Assembly: GCF_040095835.1 (NCBI RefSeq)
Contig: NZ_JBBMFT010000003.1
Coordinates: 1 to 64,000 of the forward strand
Reading direction: 5' to 3'
DNA: 64,000 bases
Source: Flavonifractor hominis
GTDB lineage: Bacteria > Bacillota > Clostridia > Oscillospirales > Oscillospiraceae
Positions 32,609-45,343 of this stretch are shown here, piece by piece (positions within the stretch are counted from its first letter, which is position 1; every line of letters starts with the position of its first letter). Under the pieces are notes generated by a model, which did not search any database, was not told the DNA's origin, and saw nothing but the letters and a program-made list of their open reading frames with translations. The translations under genes were made by a program, and so were the position numbers.

Positions 32609-33019
32609 ATGGCTTTTTTGGATGAACTCAAGGACCGTGCCATGGATCTGGGACGGGCCGGTGTGGCCAAGTCCAAGCAGCTGGCGGAGATTACCAGACT
32701 GACTCTGAACAATGCCAGCGAGGAGGATGCCATTAAGAAGGCATATACCGAAATCGGCAAACTCTACTATGCTGAGCGGGGAATGGCACCCGAGGCAGCC
32801 TATGTATCGCTGTGTGAGAAGATCACGGCCGCCAAGATCAACATCGAAGAGAACAAGGCCCGCATTGCAGAGCTGAAGGTGGAGGGCAATGTGACGGAGG
32901 AAGAGATCCCCCATGTAGAGACCGATGTCCCCCCTGAAGAGCCCACATGCGGCGGCTGCCACTGTGGCTGCGATGTGCCGGAAGAGCCGGTGGTGGACGA
33001 GGATAAACCTCAGGAGTAA
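32609..33019 (+). CDS. Small coiled-coil protein with Cys-rich tail
   Basis: A 136-residue soluble protein. Residues 1-95 are helical and charged (FLDELKDRAMDLG, then a helix ending ARIAELKVEGN), likely a coiled coil. The tail is acidic with CGGCHCGCD (four Cys, one His), which could bind a metal. I know similar unnamed proteins in clostridia but no function. It has its own promoter (TTGCGC 32552-32557, 17 bases, TAGAAT 32575-32580) and a strong AAGGAGG site before the ATG. Confidence 0.75.
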   Translation: MAFLDELKDRAMDLGRAGVAKSKQLAEITRLTLNNASEEDAIKKAYTEIGKLYYAERGMAPEAAYVSLCEKITAAKINIEENKARIAELKVEGNVTEEEIPHVETDVPPEEPTCGGCHCGCDVPEEPVVDEDKPQE

Positions 33020-33036
33020 GCAATTACAGACTGCAA

Positions 33037-33072
33037 AAAGCGCCCCGCTTGCAATTGCAAGCGGGGCGCTTT
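33037..33072. terminator. Bidirectional terminator, perfect 36-base palindrome
   Basis: The arm AAAGCGCCCCGCTTGC is repeated in inverse around AATT. It serves the coiled-coil gene (+) and the convergent NlpC/P60 gene (-). Confidence 0.9.
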
Positions 33073-33109
33073 ATTACAATGGATCCATGATTTTGCCTGC
33101 CAAGGAAAA

Positions 33110-34027
33110 TCAGAGGATGCGGCGGGCGCCCACGTAGACGTTGGCGTAATGGCCGCTGGTCAGATCGTCGATCTTGACGGTGTATGTATTGGTGGAAGCG
33201 TGGATAAACTGTCCGTTACCAATGTAGATGCCAACGTGAGAAGCGGCCTTGCTGGTGTTGTACTTAAAGAATACCAGATCGCCGGGCTGCAGTTCACTCT
33301 TGGAAACGGAGGTACCGTTGGACAGCTGGGTGGAAGCGGTACGGTTCAGAGTGTAGCCAAAGTGACGGTACACATAGCTGGTAAAGCCGGAGCAGTCAAA
33401 GCAGCTGGGACCATTACCGCCATATACATAGGGACAACCAAGATACTGCTTGGCGTAGTCTACTACCTGCTGCCCCAGGCTGGTGCTGGCGGCAACCGCC
33501 ACGGCGGTGGTGCCGTCTCCACGGGAGCCGGCGGAATCCTTACAGGTAACCATGTAATCACTGCTTACGTAACCAGTGACGCCGTTGGTGGTAATTTTGT
33601 ACCAACCGTTATCAATGCCAACGATATTGACCACTGCATTGTCGTTCAGAGTAGCGACTTTGGAATACGTGGTGCCTGGGCCGCTGCGCACATTCAGGGT
33701 AGCGCCGTCCGACTGGACCAGACCATAGCCGATGGTGACATCGGCCTTCTGAGCAATGTCCAGGTATTCGCCGGACATATAGCCTTCTACGGATTTGTAA
33801 TCCACCTTATACCAGCCATTGCCGGCATCGGCCAGAACAACCACCGTATCGCCCTTGGAGGCGGTGCCAAGAATGGTGGCGGTGGTGCTGGCGGAATCCC
33901 GCAGGCGGAGTGCATCGGTGTTTACGGTACCTACGCCCACACTGGCGGCGGAAGCACCCACAACACAGAGGGCGGAAAGGGCGATGGTCAGAACGGCGGT
34001 GCGCAGGAGCTTGGCAGGCTGTATCAT
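33110..34027 (-). CDS. SH3-domain NlpC/P60 peptidoglycan hydrolase
   Basis: A 305-residue exported endopeptidase that likely cuts peptidoglycan stem peptides. Signal peptide residues 1-28 (ending VVGASAAS), bacterial SH3 domain 1 (about 33-92, ALRLRDSAS), SH3 domain 2 (about 100-160, LNVRSGPGTTYSKVATL), a linker, and the NlpC/P60 domain from about 185. The catalytic Cys212 is in FDCSGFTSYVY and His264 in ASHVGIY, with a third polar residue near His275. The layout is close to clostridial cell-separation hydrolases. AATGGAGG precedes the ATG; a hairpin GGGTACGGG lies in its leader. Confidence 0.93.
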   Translation of the reverse strand: MIQPAKLLRTAVLTIALSALCVVGASAASVGVGTVNTDALRLRDSASTTATILGTASKGDTVVVLADAGNGWYKVDYKSVEGYMSGEYLDIAQKADVTIGYGLVQSDGATLNVRSGPGTTYSKVATLNDNAVVNIVGIDNGWYKITTNGVTGYVSSDYMVTCKDSAGSRGDGTTAVAVAASTSLGQQVVDYAKQYLGCPYVYGGNGPSCFDCSGFTSYVYRHFGYTLNRTASTQLSNGTSVSKSELQPGDLVFFKYNTSKAASHVGIYIGNGQFIHASTNTYTVKIDDLTSGHYANVYVGARRIL

Positions 34028-34106
34028 TGGTCGTTGTCCTCCATTTCAAGATACGGCCCGTACCCGTAATGGGTACGGGAGCCGCTGTTTTCTTTTGTGG
34101 TGTGCG

Positions 34107-34397
34107 TTATTTCCCAGCCAGGGCCCGATCCAGCCAGACGGCCGCCACATCCATTGCGGCGTACAGACTGTCCTTCTCGGTCTTTTTTACCACCCGGTCC
34201 CGGCTCTTCAGATCGGGGTCAGTGAGCTGAAGCTGAACGGATACCTTCGTGGCCACATCCAGATCCTGTTCCTTTTTCTGGCTGAGGATCTGGAGCATGA
34301 TAATATATTTCTCGGCCATGCTGCCGTAATAGACCAGGCTGTCTTTCCGGCGAAGAGGATGGCCTTTGTAAGTCAGAGGAATCGTTGTGTTTGCCAT
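34107..34397 (-). CDS. Conserved hypothetical protein, 96 residues
   Basis: A soluble 96-residue protein, rich in charged residues, with no motif I can name; the middle is strongly amphipathic (MLQILSQKKEQDLDVATKVS) and the pattern LYAAMDVAAVWLDRAL suggests a C-terminal helix. A strong AAGGAGG site precedes the ATG and codon usage fits the neighbours, so it is very likely a real gene. It stands alone between the NlpC/P60 gene and the membrane glycosyltransferase. Confidence 0.7.
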   Translation of the reverse strand: MANTTIPLTYKGHPLRRKDSLVYYGSMAEKYIIMLQILSQKKEQDLDVATKVSVQLQLTDPDLKSRDRVVKKTEKDSLYAAMDVAAVWLDRALAGK

Positions 34398-34503
34398 GAG
34401 TGCCTCCTTTCTTGCATGTTACTGATTTTTAAAAACTGTAACCAAATTGTAACACATTGTCTCCGGTTCGTCAACCGCTTTGCCCGGGGAAAATAGAGGA
34501 AAA

Positions 34504-35844
34504 TTATCCCGGCTTGCCGGAGGAGGGGCGGAGCTGACGGAGCAGGAAGAACAGTGCATAGAGCAGTGCGGCCAGCATCAGAAGCCCTTCTGCCAGCATC
34601 GGGTAGACACGGTCGCCGAGTGGTATGATCAGGGTAAATTTCTGCCGCAGGTAGATAAGATAGGAACTAAGGGAGGCCAGCTGTACCAGTATGGATGCGG
34701 GGAACCGGGCCGGGACGGCGCAGGCCCAGGCCAGGGTGAGTACATCGGCCAGGAAAAAGTAGCGGTCGTGCATGTAGGGGAGCAGGAAGGGCACACCTAT
34801 GGCTAGAACGACACTGGCAGTAAGCAGTACCGGTGCTGATGCACGCTCCCGGTTCAGATACAGCAGGATAAGCAATGCCAGGACCAGTGCCAGAGCGGCT
34901 AGGATGGCAAGCCGGCTCCACAAGGCTTCGTCCACCTGGATTCCATAGGGTAAAAAGGAAAAGAGAGAGGCGGAGTTATAATTCAGCGATCCCGCACCCT
35001 CTTGGGTTTGTCCCAGGTAGACGCTGAGAATGTCAACGAGAGGTTTCCCAAGCAGCAAGGCGGGGATGCAGGTGAGGCCATAGGCGGCGGGGAAGAGAAA
35101 GAGATGCCGGAATTTGACCCGGCCTACCAGCCACAGACCACCCCAAAGGGGGAGCAGGAAGACCGTCTGCAGCTTAAAAGAGAAGGCGATGCCCATAAGG
35201 AAGACGGACAGCCCCGGACGCCTGCCCAGCGCACAGGCCAGGGCATGGAGGGCCAGCGCACCATAAAGGGCGTCACACTGTCCCCAACAAGAGCCGTTGA
35301 GTACCACTGTGGGCAGCAGCAGCAGCAGACAGAAACAAACCAGAGGGCGCAGGCTGCCTTCTGGACAGAACAGAGCTGCCAAGCGCAGCCCGCCCCAGGC
35401 CAGAATTACATCGAACAGGATAGAGAACAGTTTGATCAGGTACAGATCAGGCAGGGGCAGATAGGAGATAGCGGCCAGTATATAAAGATAGGGAACGTTG
35501 TAATTGCCGATAGGTTCTTTCAGCGCGGCAAAGCCGCCGCCTGCCCGAAAGGTTTCCACCCACTGGGATAGAAAGATCTGATAGTCCGAAGAAACGTAGT
35601 TCAGCAGGCAGGCCCGAAGAAAAAAGGCCAGTCCAACCGGCAGCAGGCAGACCAGAAGCCGGGGGCGGGATGTGCCTGTCCGTGCCAAAAGGACCATAGC
35701 CAGAACGGCCATCAGAAGCAGCAGTGGAAATACCGCCGCACCACCGCCACGGTCCAGGGACGCAATGGGAATCAGGCTGAACAACAGCAGAGCAATTCCG
35801 AACCCAGCGCAGGCAAGGGGAAAGACAGATGAGCATTTTCGCAT
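34504..35844 (-). CDS. Polytopic membrane glycosyltransferase-like protein
   Basis: A 446-residue membrane protein with about 11-12 hydrophobic helices. After the first helices it has YVSSDYQIFLSQWVETFR, where the acidic loop residue is typical of GT-C lipid-phosphate-sugar transferases, and NGSCWGQCDALYG near residue 190. This resembles the Gpi18/DUF2029-like mannosyltransferase group. The substrate is unknown; it could extend a cell-surface glycan from polyprenyl-phosphate sugars. It lies downstream of rpoC on the same strand but is separated by the hairpin at 35871-35900. Confidence 0.72.
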   Translation of the reverse strand: MRKCSSVFPLACAGFGIALLLFSLIPIASLDRGGGAAVFPLLLLMAVLAMVLLARTGTSRPRLLVCLLPVGLAFFLRACLLNYVSSDYQIFLSQWVETFRAGGGFAALKEPIGNYNVPYLYILAAISYLPLPDLYLIKLFSILFDVILAWGGLRLAALFCPEGSLRPLVCFCLLLLLPTVVLNGSCWGQCDALYGALALHALACALGRRPGLSVFLMGIAFSFKLQTVFLLPLWGGLWLVGRVKFRHLFLFPAAYGLTCIPALLLGKPLVDILSVYLGQTQEGAGSLNYNSASLFSFLPYGIQVDEALWSRLAILAALALVLALLILLYLNRERASAPVLLTASVVLAIGVPFLLPYMHDRYFFLADVLTLAWACAVPARFPASILVQLASLSSYLIYLRQKFTLIIPLGDRVYPMLAEGLLMLAALLYALFFLLRQLRPSSGKPG

Positions 35845-35870
35845 GCGGTATACCTCACAGAGAATGCGTC

Positions 35871-35900
35871 AGCGGCCCGGAGTATGTGCTCCGGGCCGCT
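35871..35900 (-). terminator. Hairpin after rpoC
   Basis: AGCGGCCCGGAG pairs with CTCCGGGCCGCT around a 6-base loop, 13 bases past the rpoC stop. It has no T run on the minus strand, so termination may be partial and some readthrough into 34504-35844 is possible. Confidence 0.6.
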
Positions 35901-35913
35901 GTATGGTTGAGGA

Positions 35914-39693
<3,780 letters not shown>

Positions 39694-39717
39694 ATATTTG
39701 CTCGTCCTCCCTTATGA

Positions 39718-42700
39718 TTACATATCGTCGTCCTCGGAAAAATCATCCGAGAAATCGTCAGTGTCGTCGCTCTCGTCCGCATCGCCGGCCACCAGGTCGT
39801 CGTCGTCGCTGCCTTCCTTGAGCGTATAGCCCGCCGCGGCAAAGTCAGACTCGCCACCGGCATTGTAGCCGTAGAAGTCGTCGTCATCGTCGCGGAACTT
39901 GCCGGGCTGGTAGGTGTCCTCGTCGTCGTCCTTGAGTTCGATCTCATTGCCCTGGTCATCCAGCACCTTCATATCCAGGCACAGGGACTGCAGCTCCTTG
40001 ACCAGAACCTTAAAGGATTCAGGTACGCCGGGCTTGGGCACGTTGTGACCCTTGACGATGGATTCATAGGTGCGCACACGGCCGGTAACGTCGTCGGACT
40101 TGACGGTCAGGATCTCCTGCAGGGTGTAGGCCGCGCCGTAAGCCTCCAGGGCCCACACTTCCATTTCGCCGAAGCGCTGGCCGCCGAACTGGGCCTTGCC
40201 GCCCAGAGGCTGCTGCGTAACCAGAGAGTAGGGGCCGGTGGAACGGGCATGGATCTTATCATCCACCAGGTGGTGGAGCTTGAGGAAGTAGACGTAGCCG
40301 ACGGTGACAGGGTTGTCAAACCGCTCACCGGTACGGCCGTCGTACAGCCAGCTCTTACCGTCGGGGCGCAGGCCGGCCAGCTTCAGGGTTTCGGCGATGT
40401 CCTTCTCATCGGCGCCGTTGAAAACGGGGGTGGCCACCTTCCAGCCCAGAGCCTTGGCGGCATAGCCCAGATGGACCTCCAGCACCTGTCCGATGTTCAT
40501 TCGGGAAGGCACGCCCAGAGGGTTCAGAACGATATCCAGGGGGGTGCCATCGGGCAGGAAGGGCATATCCTCCTGGGGCAGAATGCGGGAGACAACACCC
40601 TTGTTACCGTGACGGCCGGCCATCTTGTCGCCCACGCTGATCTTACGCTTCTGGGCGATGTAGACCCGGACCACCATGTTCACGCCGGGGGAGAGCTCGT
40701 CGCCCGCCTCACGGGTAAAGACCTTCACGTCCACGATGATGCCGCACTCGCCATGGGGCACCTTCAGGGAGGTGTCACGTACCTCGCGGGCCTTCTCACC
40801 GAAGATGGCCCGGAGCAGCCGCTCCTCAGCGGTGAGGTCGGTCTCGCCCTTGGGGGTGACCTTACCGACCAGAATATCGCCGGGGCGCACCTCGGCGCCC
40901 ACGCGAATGATGCCGCGCTCGTCCAGATCCTTCAGGGCGTCCTCGCCCACGTTGGGAATATCGCGGGTGATCTCTTCAGGCCCAAGCTTGGTGTCACGGG
41001 ACTCGGTCTCGTATTCCTCGATGTGGATGGAGGTGAACACGTCCTCCTTCACCATGCGCTCGTTGAGCAGCACGGCGTCCTCGTAGTTGTAACCTTCCCA
41101 GGTCATAAAGCCCATGAGAATGTTCTTGCCCAGGGCGATCTCACCGTTGTTGGTGGAGGGACCGTCTACGATGACCTCGCCCTTTTCCACCCGCTGGCCG
41201 GCGTTCACGATGGGGCGCTGGTTGATGCAGGTGCCGTGGTTGGAGCGCAGGTACTTGGTCAGCTTGTAGTCCACCACACGGCCGTCGTCATAACGGACGG
41301 TGACGTACTCGGCGGACACCTTGACGATCACGCCGTCATCCTCGGCCAGGATAGCGACCTCGGAGTCGATACAGTTCTTGTGCTCCTGGCCGGTGGCCAC
41401 GATGGGGGCCTCGGTGGTCAGCAGGGGCACGGCCTGACGCTGCATGTTGGCGCCCATCAGGGCGCGGTTGGCGTCGTCGTTCTCCAGGAAGGGGATCTGA
41501 GCGGTAGCGATGGAGAACATCATCTTGGGGGAGACGTCGATATAGTCCACCTGATCCCGGTCCACATCAATGATCTCATTGCGGTGGCGGCAGGTGATAC
41601 GGGCGTTTTTCAGGCAGCCGTTCTCATCCAGCGGTTCGGTTGCCTGGGCGATGGTGTACTGATCCTCCACATCGGCGGTCATGTAATCCACCTGATCGGT
41701 GACGTGGCCGGTAGCCTTATCCACCTTACGGTAGGGAGCCTCGATGAAGCCGTAACGGTTGATGCGGGCGTAGGAGGCCAGGTAGGAGATCAGGCCGATG
41801 TTAGGACCTTCGGGGGTCTCAATGGGGCACAGACGGCCGTAGTGAGAGTAGTGAACGTCTCGCACGTCGAAGGAAGCGCGGTCACGGGACAGACCGCCGG
41901 GGCCCAGGGCGGACATACGGCGCTTGTGGGTCAGCTCGGCCAGAGGGTTGGTCTGGTCCATGAACTGGCTCAGAGGGGAGGAGCCGAAGAACTCCTTGAT
42001 GGCGGCGGTGACGGGGCGGATGTTGATCAGGCTCTGGGGGGTAACGATGTCCAGATCCTGGATGGTCATGCGCTCCCGGATCACCCGCTCCATACGGGAG
42101 AAGCCGATGCGGAACTGATTCTGCAGCAGCTCGCCCACGCAGCGCAGCCGGCGGTTGCCCAAATGGTCAATGTCGTCGGCATTGCCCACGCCGTGGGCCA
42201 GGCAGTTGAGGTAGTTGATGGACGCCATGATGTCATCCACAATGATGTGCTTGGGGATAAGGTCGTCCAGGTGATCCTTCACAGCTTCCTGCAGGTCCTC
42301 GCCGGAGTAGTTCTGCATCAGCTCCTGCAGCACGGTGAAGCGCACCCGCTCGGTAACGCCGCACTCAGCGGGATCGAAGTCCACGAACTTGGACATGTCC
42401 ACCATGTGGTTGGAGAAGACCTTCACCGGGAAGCCGTCCACATCCACCACAGCCTCGTTGACGCCCTTGTCGTCCAGCTCATGAGCCTTCTCACGGGAGA
42501 GGACCTCGCCGGCCTCGGCCAGGATCTCGCCGGTCAGGGGATCCACCACCGGCATGGCCAGGGTCTGGTTCACCAGACGGGACCAGATGGCCAGCTTCTT
42601 GTTGAACTTGTAGCGGCCTACGGCAGACAGATCATACCGGCGGGGGTCGAAGAACAGAGCGTTGAGCAGGCTCTCGGCGGAATCCACCGTGGGAGGCTCG

Positions 42701-43425
42701 CCGGGACGCAGCTTGCGGTAGATCTCCAGCAGGGCGTCCTCATAGGTCTTGCAGGCGTCCTTCTCCAGCGTGGCCACGATGCGGGGATCCTCGCCGAACA
42801 GCTCCAGGATCTCGGGGTCGGTCTTGGGACCCACGGCACGGATCAGGCAGGTGATGGGCAGCTTGCGGTTTTTGTCGATGCGGACATAGAAAATATCGGA
42901 AAGATCGGTCTCATACTCCAGCCAGGCGCCGCGGTAGGGAATAACGGTGCTGGAGTAGACTACGTTGCCCGTTTTATCCTCAGTACGGGCATAGTAGATA
43001 CCGGGGGAGCGGACGATCTGGGAGACGATAACACGCTCGGCGCCGTTGATGACAAAGGTACCGGCCTTGGTCATCAGGGGGAAGTCGCCCATGAAGATCT
43101 CCTGCTCCTTGATCTCCTCGGTCTCCTTGTTGCGCAGACGTACCCGGACCTTGATGGGAGCGGCGTACGTGGCATCCCGGGCCTTGCACTCCTCCACGGA
43201 GTACTTGGGGGGCTCATCCATGGAGTAGTCGATGAAGGAGAGCTCCAGATTACCCGCGTAATCCGTAATGGAGGCAACATCCTTGAAGACTTCCCGCAGT
43301 CCTGTGTCCAGGAACCACTGATAGGAGTTCTTCTGCACCTCCAGGAGGTTGGGCATGTCCAGGATCTCTTCATGGCGGGCAAAGCTCTTGCGGAGGGTCT
43401 TGCCGTAGTAGACGTCCTTGACCAT
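39718..43425 (-). CDS. rpoB: RNA polymerase subunit beta
   Basis: A 1235-residue core polymerase subunit. The rifampicin-binding cluster reads SSPLSQFMDQTNPLAELTHKRRMSALGPGG and carries sensitive-type residues at all classical positions. The C-terminal clamp contact MEVWALEAYGAAYTLQEIL is present. An extra tail of about 70 residues is very acidic (KDDDEDTY, FRDDDDDFYG, SDDFSEDDDM). The start MVKDVYYG has a modest GAGGTG site. It is preceded by a leader of about 235 bases and a TTGACT/TATACT promoter; rplJ-rplL are not upstream in this window. Confidence 0.98.
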   Translation of the reverse strand: MVKDVYYGKTLRKSFARHEEILDMPNLLEVQKNSYQWFLDTGLREVFKDVASITDYAGNLELSFIDYSMDEPPKYSVEECKARDATYAAPIKVRVRLRNKETEEIKEQEIFMGDFPLMTKAGTFVINGAERVIVSQIVRSPGIYYARTEDKTGNVVYSSTVIPYRGAWLEYETDLSDIFYVRIDKNRKLPITCLIRAVGPKTDPEILELFGEDPRIVATLEKDACKTYEDALLEIYRKLRPGEPPTVDSAESLLNALFFDPRRYDLSAVGRYKFNKKLAIWSRLVNQTLAMPVVDPLTGEILAEAGEVLSREKAHELDDKGVNEAVVDVDGFPVKVFSNHMVDMSKFVDFDPAECGVTERVRFTVLQELMQNYSGEDLQEAVKDHLDDLIPKHIIVDDIMASINYLNCLAHGVGNADDIDHLGNRRLRCVGELLQNQFRIGFSRMERVIRERMTIQDLDIVTPQSLINIRPVTAAIKEFFGSSPLSQFMDQTNPLAELTHKRRMSALGPGGLSRDRASFDVRDVHYSHYGRLCPIETPEGPNIGLISYLASYARINRYGFIEAPYRKVDKATGHVTDQVDYMTADVEDQYTIAQATEPLDENGCLKNARITCRHRNEIIDVDRDQVDYIDVSPKMMFSIATAQIPFLENDDANRALMGANMQRQAVPLLTTEAPIVATGQEHKNCIDSEVAILAEDDGVIVKVSAEYVTVRYDDGRVVDYKLTKYLRSNHGTCINQRPIVNAGQRVEKGEVIVDGPSTNNGEIALGKNILMGFMTWEGYNYEDAVLLNERMVKEDVFTSIHIEEYETESRDTKLGPEEITRDIPNVGEDALKDLDERGIIRVGAEVRPGDILVGKVTPKGETDLTAEERLLRAIFGEKAREVRDTSLKVPHGECGIIVDVKVFTREAGDELSPGVNMVVRVYIAQKRKISVGDKMAGRHGNKGVVSRILPQEDMPFLPDGTPLDIVLNPLGVPSRMNIGQVLEVHLGYAAKALGWKVATPVFNGADEKDIAETLKLAGLRPDGKSWLYDGRTGERFDNPVTVGYVYFLKLHHLVDDKIHARSTGPYSLVTQQPLGGKAQFGGQRFGEMEVWALEAYGAAYTLQEILTVKSDDVTGRVRTYESIVKGHNVPKPGVPESFKVLVKELQSLCLDMKVLDDQGNEIELKDDDEDTYQPGKFRDDDDDFYGYNAGGESDFAAAGYTLKEGSDDDDLVAGDADESDDTDDFSDDFSEDDDM

Positions 43426-43661
43426 CGTAGAAAAAACACCTCGTTTTCTTTGTCTGGGGACCGCTGTAGGCCAGCGTTTCCCGATTTGCGTCGGCCGCTT
43501 TCCGTCAAAGCGAACAAAAGGGACAGTTGAACCCGGGGATACACACCCGGATGCGTGGATAAAATGTGATGATTTTCTCTTGCGCTTTCTTGCACTCCGT
43601 GGTACACTAAATGCAACATGGGAGGGTATTGAAAACGCCAGCCTGAATATAAGAGCATTTT

Positions 43662-43691
43662 AGTATACCATGTACATGTTGGAAAAGTCAA
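43662..43691 (-). promoter_or_regulatory. rpoBC promoter, long leader downstream
   Basis: On the minus strand TTGACT (43686-43691) and TATACT (43662-43667) are 18 bases apart. The transcript start near 43655 leaves a ~230-base untranslated leader (43426-43655) before rpoB; I see no known riboswitch or T-box motif in it. The whole gene-free stretch 43426-43773 holds this leader, the promoter and the hairpin at 43705-43733. Confidence 0.7.
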
Positions 43692-43704
43692 TCTTTTTTG
43701 GATG

Positions 43705-43733
43705 AAAATCTGGAGCAATCCAGATTTTTTTCT
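43705..43733 (+). terminator. Terminator-like hairpin just before the sigma-54 activator gene
   Basis: AAAATCTGG (43705-43713) pairs with CCAGATTTT (43720-43728) across AGCAAT, followed by TTTTTCTATATTT. It sits 40 bases before the activator ATG on its strand, with no gene upstream on that strand, so it may attenuate the activator transcript or block transcription leaking from outside. Confidence 0.6.
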
Positions 43734-43773
43734 ATATTTGCGCACCAGAAAAGCCGGAGGGGGAGGGTGTGGC

Positions 43774-45132
43774 ATGAAAAAGCGGCTTTTGGACCAGATC
43801 GGTGAGGTTGTGCGGCTGTGTGAGGATACCGATGGGATCCTGATTGCAAACCGGGACGGAATTGTAGAATATCATCGGATCTCAATGGACAGCTACTGGC
43901 ACTCCCAGGAGACGGAGGGACGGCATATTCTGGAGCTCTATCCGGAGCTGGACGAGGAGAGCAGCACCATCCTTCAGGCTCTGCGCACGGGAAAAGCTAC
44001 CTACAATGTATTGCAGGATATCAACAACCGGAAAGGGGAGCGGGTGCTCCTGGAGTCCACCACCATCCCCATCGTAGTGGACGGACGGGTAGAATGCGTG
44101 GTGGATTCCTCCAAGTACCATACCATTGACCAGCGGGTGATCCGGGGGGGCGGGGGTGGACTGTACACCCTGGACCAGATCCTCACCCGGGATCCGTATA
44201 TGCTGACGCTGAAGGAGCGCATCCGTAGCGTGGCCCAGACCGATTCAGCTGTGCTTATTTATGGGGAGACGGGTACGGGCAAGGAACTGGTGGCCGAATC
44301 GCTCCACAGCGAGGGTGGCCGGGCAGGCAAGCCTTTTGTGGCACAAAATTGTGCTGCGATCCCTGCCAATTTGTTGGAGAGTCTCTTCTTCGGTACGGAG
44401 AAGGGCAGCTATACCGGGGCGCTTACCCGGAAGGGCCTGCTGGAAGAGGCCGACGGTGGAACGCTTTTTTTGGACGAGATCAACTCCATGGCAACCAGCC
44501 TGCAAGCCAAGCTTCTTAAGGTGCTGGAAGAGAAAAAGGTGCGCCGCCTGGGAGGAAATCGGGACATTCCGTTTGATGTACGTATTGTGGCTGCGGTGAA
44601 CGAACCGCCTCAGAAGCTGATCCAAGAGGGACGGATGCGGGAGGACCTTTATTACCGCCTTGGGGTTATCCGGCTGATTCTACCGCCCCTGAGAGAACGT
44701 CCGGGGGACATCGACCTGCTGGCCGAGGTGTTCCTCAAGCGCTATAGCCGGACGCTGCGTCGGGATGTGCGGGGACTGAGTGCCCGGGCGCTGGAAGAGC
44801 TGCGGCAGTACCGTTGGCCGGGCAACGTGCGGGAACTGCAAAACGCCATTGAGGGCGCGGTAGCCACCACACGTGGGACACAACTGACCGTGGAGGATAT
44901 CGAGGCCGTGCTGGAAGGGCGGCCGGGTCCGCGTTCCCTGCCTGACGGAGCGGGAGCGGGGCGCGAACAGCCCCTTGAGCCTGGATTTTCCCTCAGCAAG
45001 GCCATGGAACGCTATGAGCGGGAGCTCATTGTGCGAGCCATGGAGCAGGGAGGGTCCATTTCTCAGGCGGCCCGTCTGCTGGGGCTTTCCCGGCAGAACC
45101 TCAAATACAAACTGCAAAAATATAACCTGTAA
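43774..45132 (+). CDS. Sigma-54-dependent activator, RocR-like
   Basis: A 452-residue enhancer-binding protein: N-terminal PAS-like sensor (residues 1-125; DGILIANRDGIVEYHR), AAA+ domain (about 145-380) with Walker A GETGTGKE, the sigma-54 contact loop GSYTGA (variant of GAFTGA), Walker B GGTLFLDEI and arginine fingers in MREDLYYRL, and a C-terminal Fis-type helix-turn-helix (GSISQAARLLGLSRQNLKYKL). The domain order matches RocR, which activates amino-acid degradation. The following three genes have a -24/-12 promoter, so they are its probable targets. Start 43774 follows GGAGGGGGAGGG. Confidence 0.93.
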   Translation: MKKRLLDQIGEVVRLCEDTDGILIANRDGIVEYHRISMDSYWHSQETEGRHILELYPELDEESSTILQALRTGKATYNVLQDINNRKGERVLLESTTIPIVVDGRVECVVDSSKYHTIDQRVIRGGGGGLYTLDQILTRDPYMLTLKERIRSVAQTDSAVLIYGETGTGKELVAESLHSEGGRAGKPFVAQNCAAIPANLLESLFFGTEKGSYTGALTRKGLLEEADGGTLFLDEINSMATSLQAKLLKVLEEKKVRRLGGNRDIPFDVRIVAAVNEPPQKLIQEGRMREDLYYRLGVIRLILPPLRERPGDIDLLAEVFLKRYSRTLRRDVRGLSARALEELRQYRWPGNVRELQNAIEGAVATTRGTQLTVEDIEAVLEGRPGPRSLPDGAGAGREQPLEPGFSLSKAMERYERELIVRAMEQGGSISQAARLLGLSRQNLKYKLQKYNL

Positions 45133-45160
45133 AAAATTTTGCATCCGCAAAAAATTTTGC
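45131..45160 (+). promoter_or_regulatory. Tandem enhancer-like sites for the sigma-54 activator
   Basis: AAAAAATTTTGC occurs twice, at 45131-45142 and 45149-45160, 18 bases apart; the second is the palindrome GCAAAA-AA-TTTTGC. They lie 125-155 bases upstream of the -24 element, the normal distance for activator binding sites. Binding is an inference. Confidence 0.55.
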
Positions 45161-45188
45161 CTTTTTATACTTTAATCTAACCTGCGGC

Positions 45189-45263
45189 AAAGCCGCCGAA
45201 TACCGTGTACCAAAAGCGGGAAAGGACCGAATATTCTGGTGCGAACGGGATTTCGGCGGCTTT
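45189..45263 (+). terminator. Long-loop hairpin with T run upstream of the -24/-12 promoter
   Basis: AAAGCCGCCGAA (45189-45200) is perfectly complementary to TTCGGCGGCTTT (45252-45263), which is followed by more T. The 51-base loop is unusual for a simple terminator. It probably ends the activator transcript; it could also bring the enhancer sites into position, or be a small regulatory RNA domain. Confidence 0.5.
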
Positions 45264-45283
45264 TTTTGCGAAAAATGCCGGGT

Positions 45284-45299
45284 TGGTATCCGATTTGCT
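45284..45299 (+). promoter_or_regulatory. Sigma-54 (-24/-12) promoter
   Basis: TGGTATCCGATTTGCT matches TGGCAC-N5-TTGC in its invariant positions: GG at 45285-45286 and GC at 45297-45298 with the obligatory 10 bases between. Transcription would start near 45310, 34 bases before the amidohydrolase start codon. Confidence 0.85.
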
Positions 45300-45343
45300 C
45301 TGTTAAAAGGCAAAACTTCTCGAATGCGGAAAGGAAGAGCGGT

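Noticed and set aside
40045..43530. 1161-residue open frame on the plus strand opposite rpoB
   Set aside because: Antisense shadow of rpoB with no start signal and no recognisable domain.
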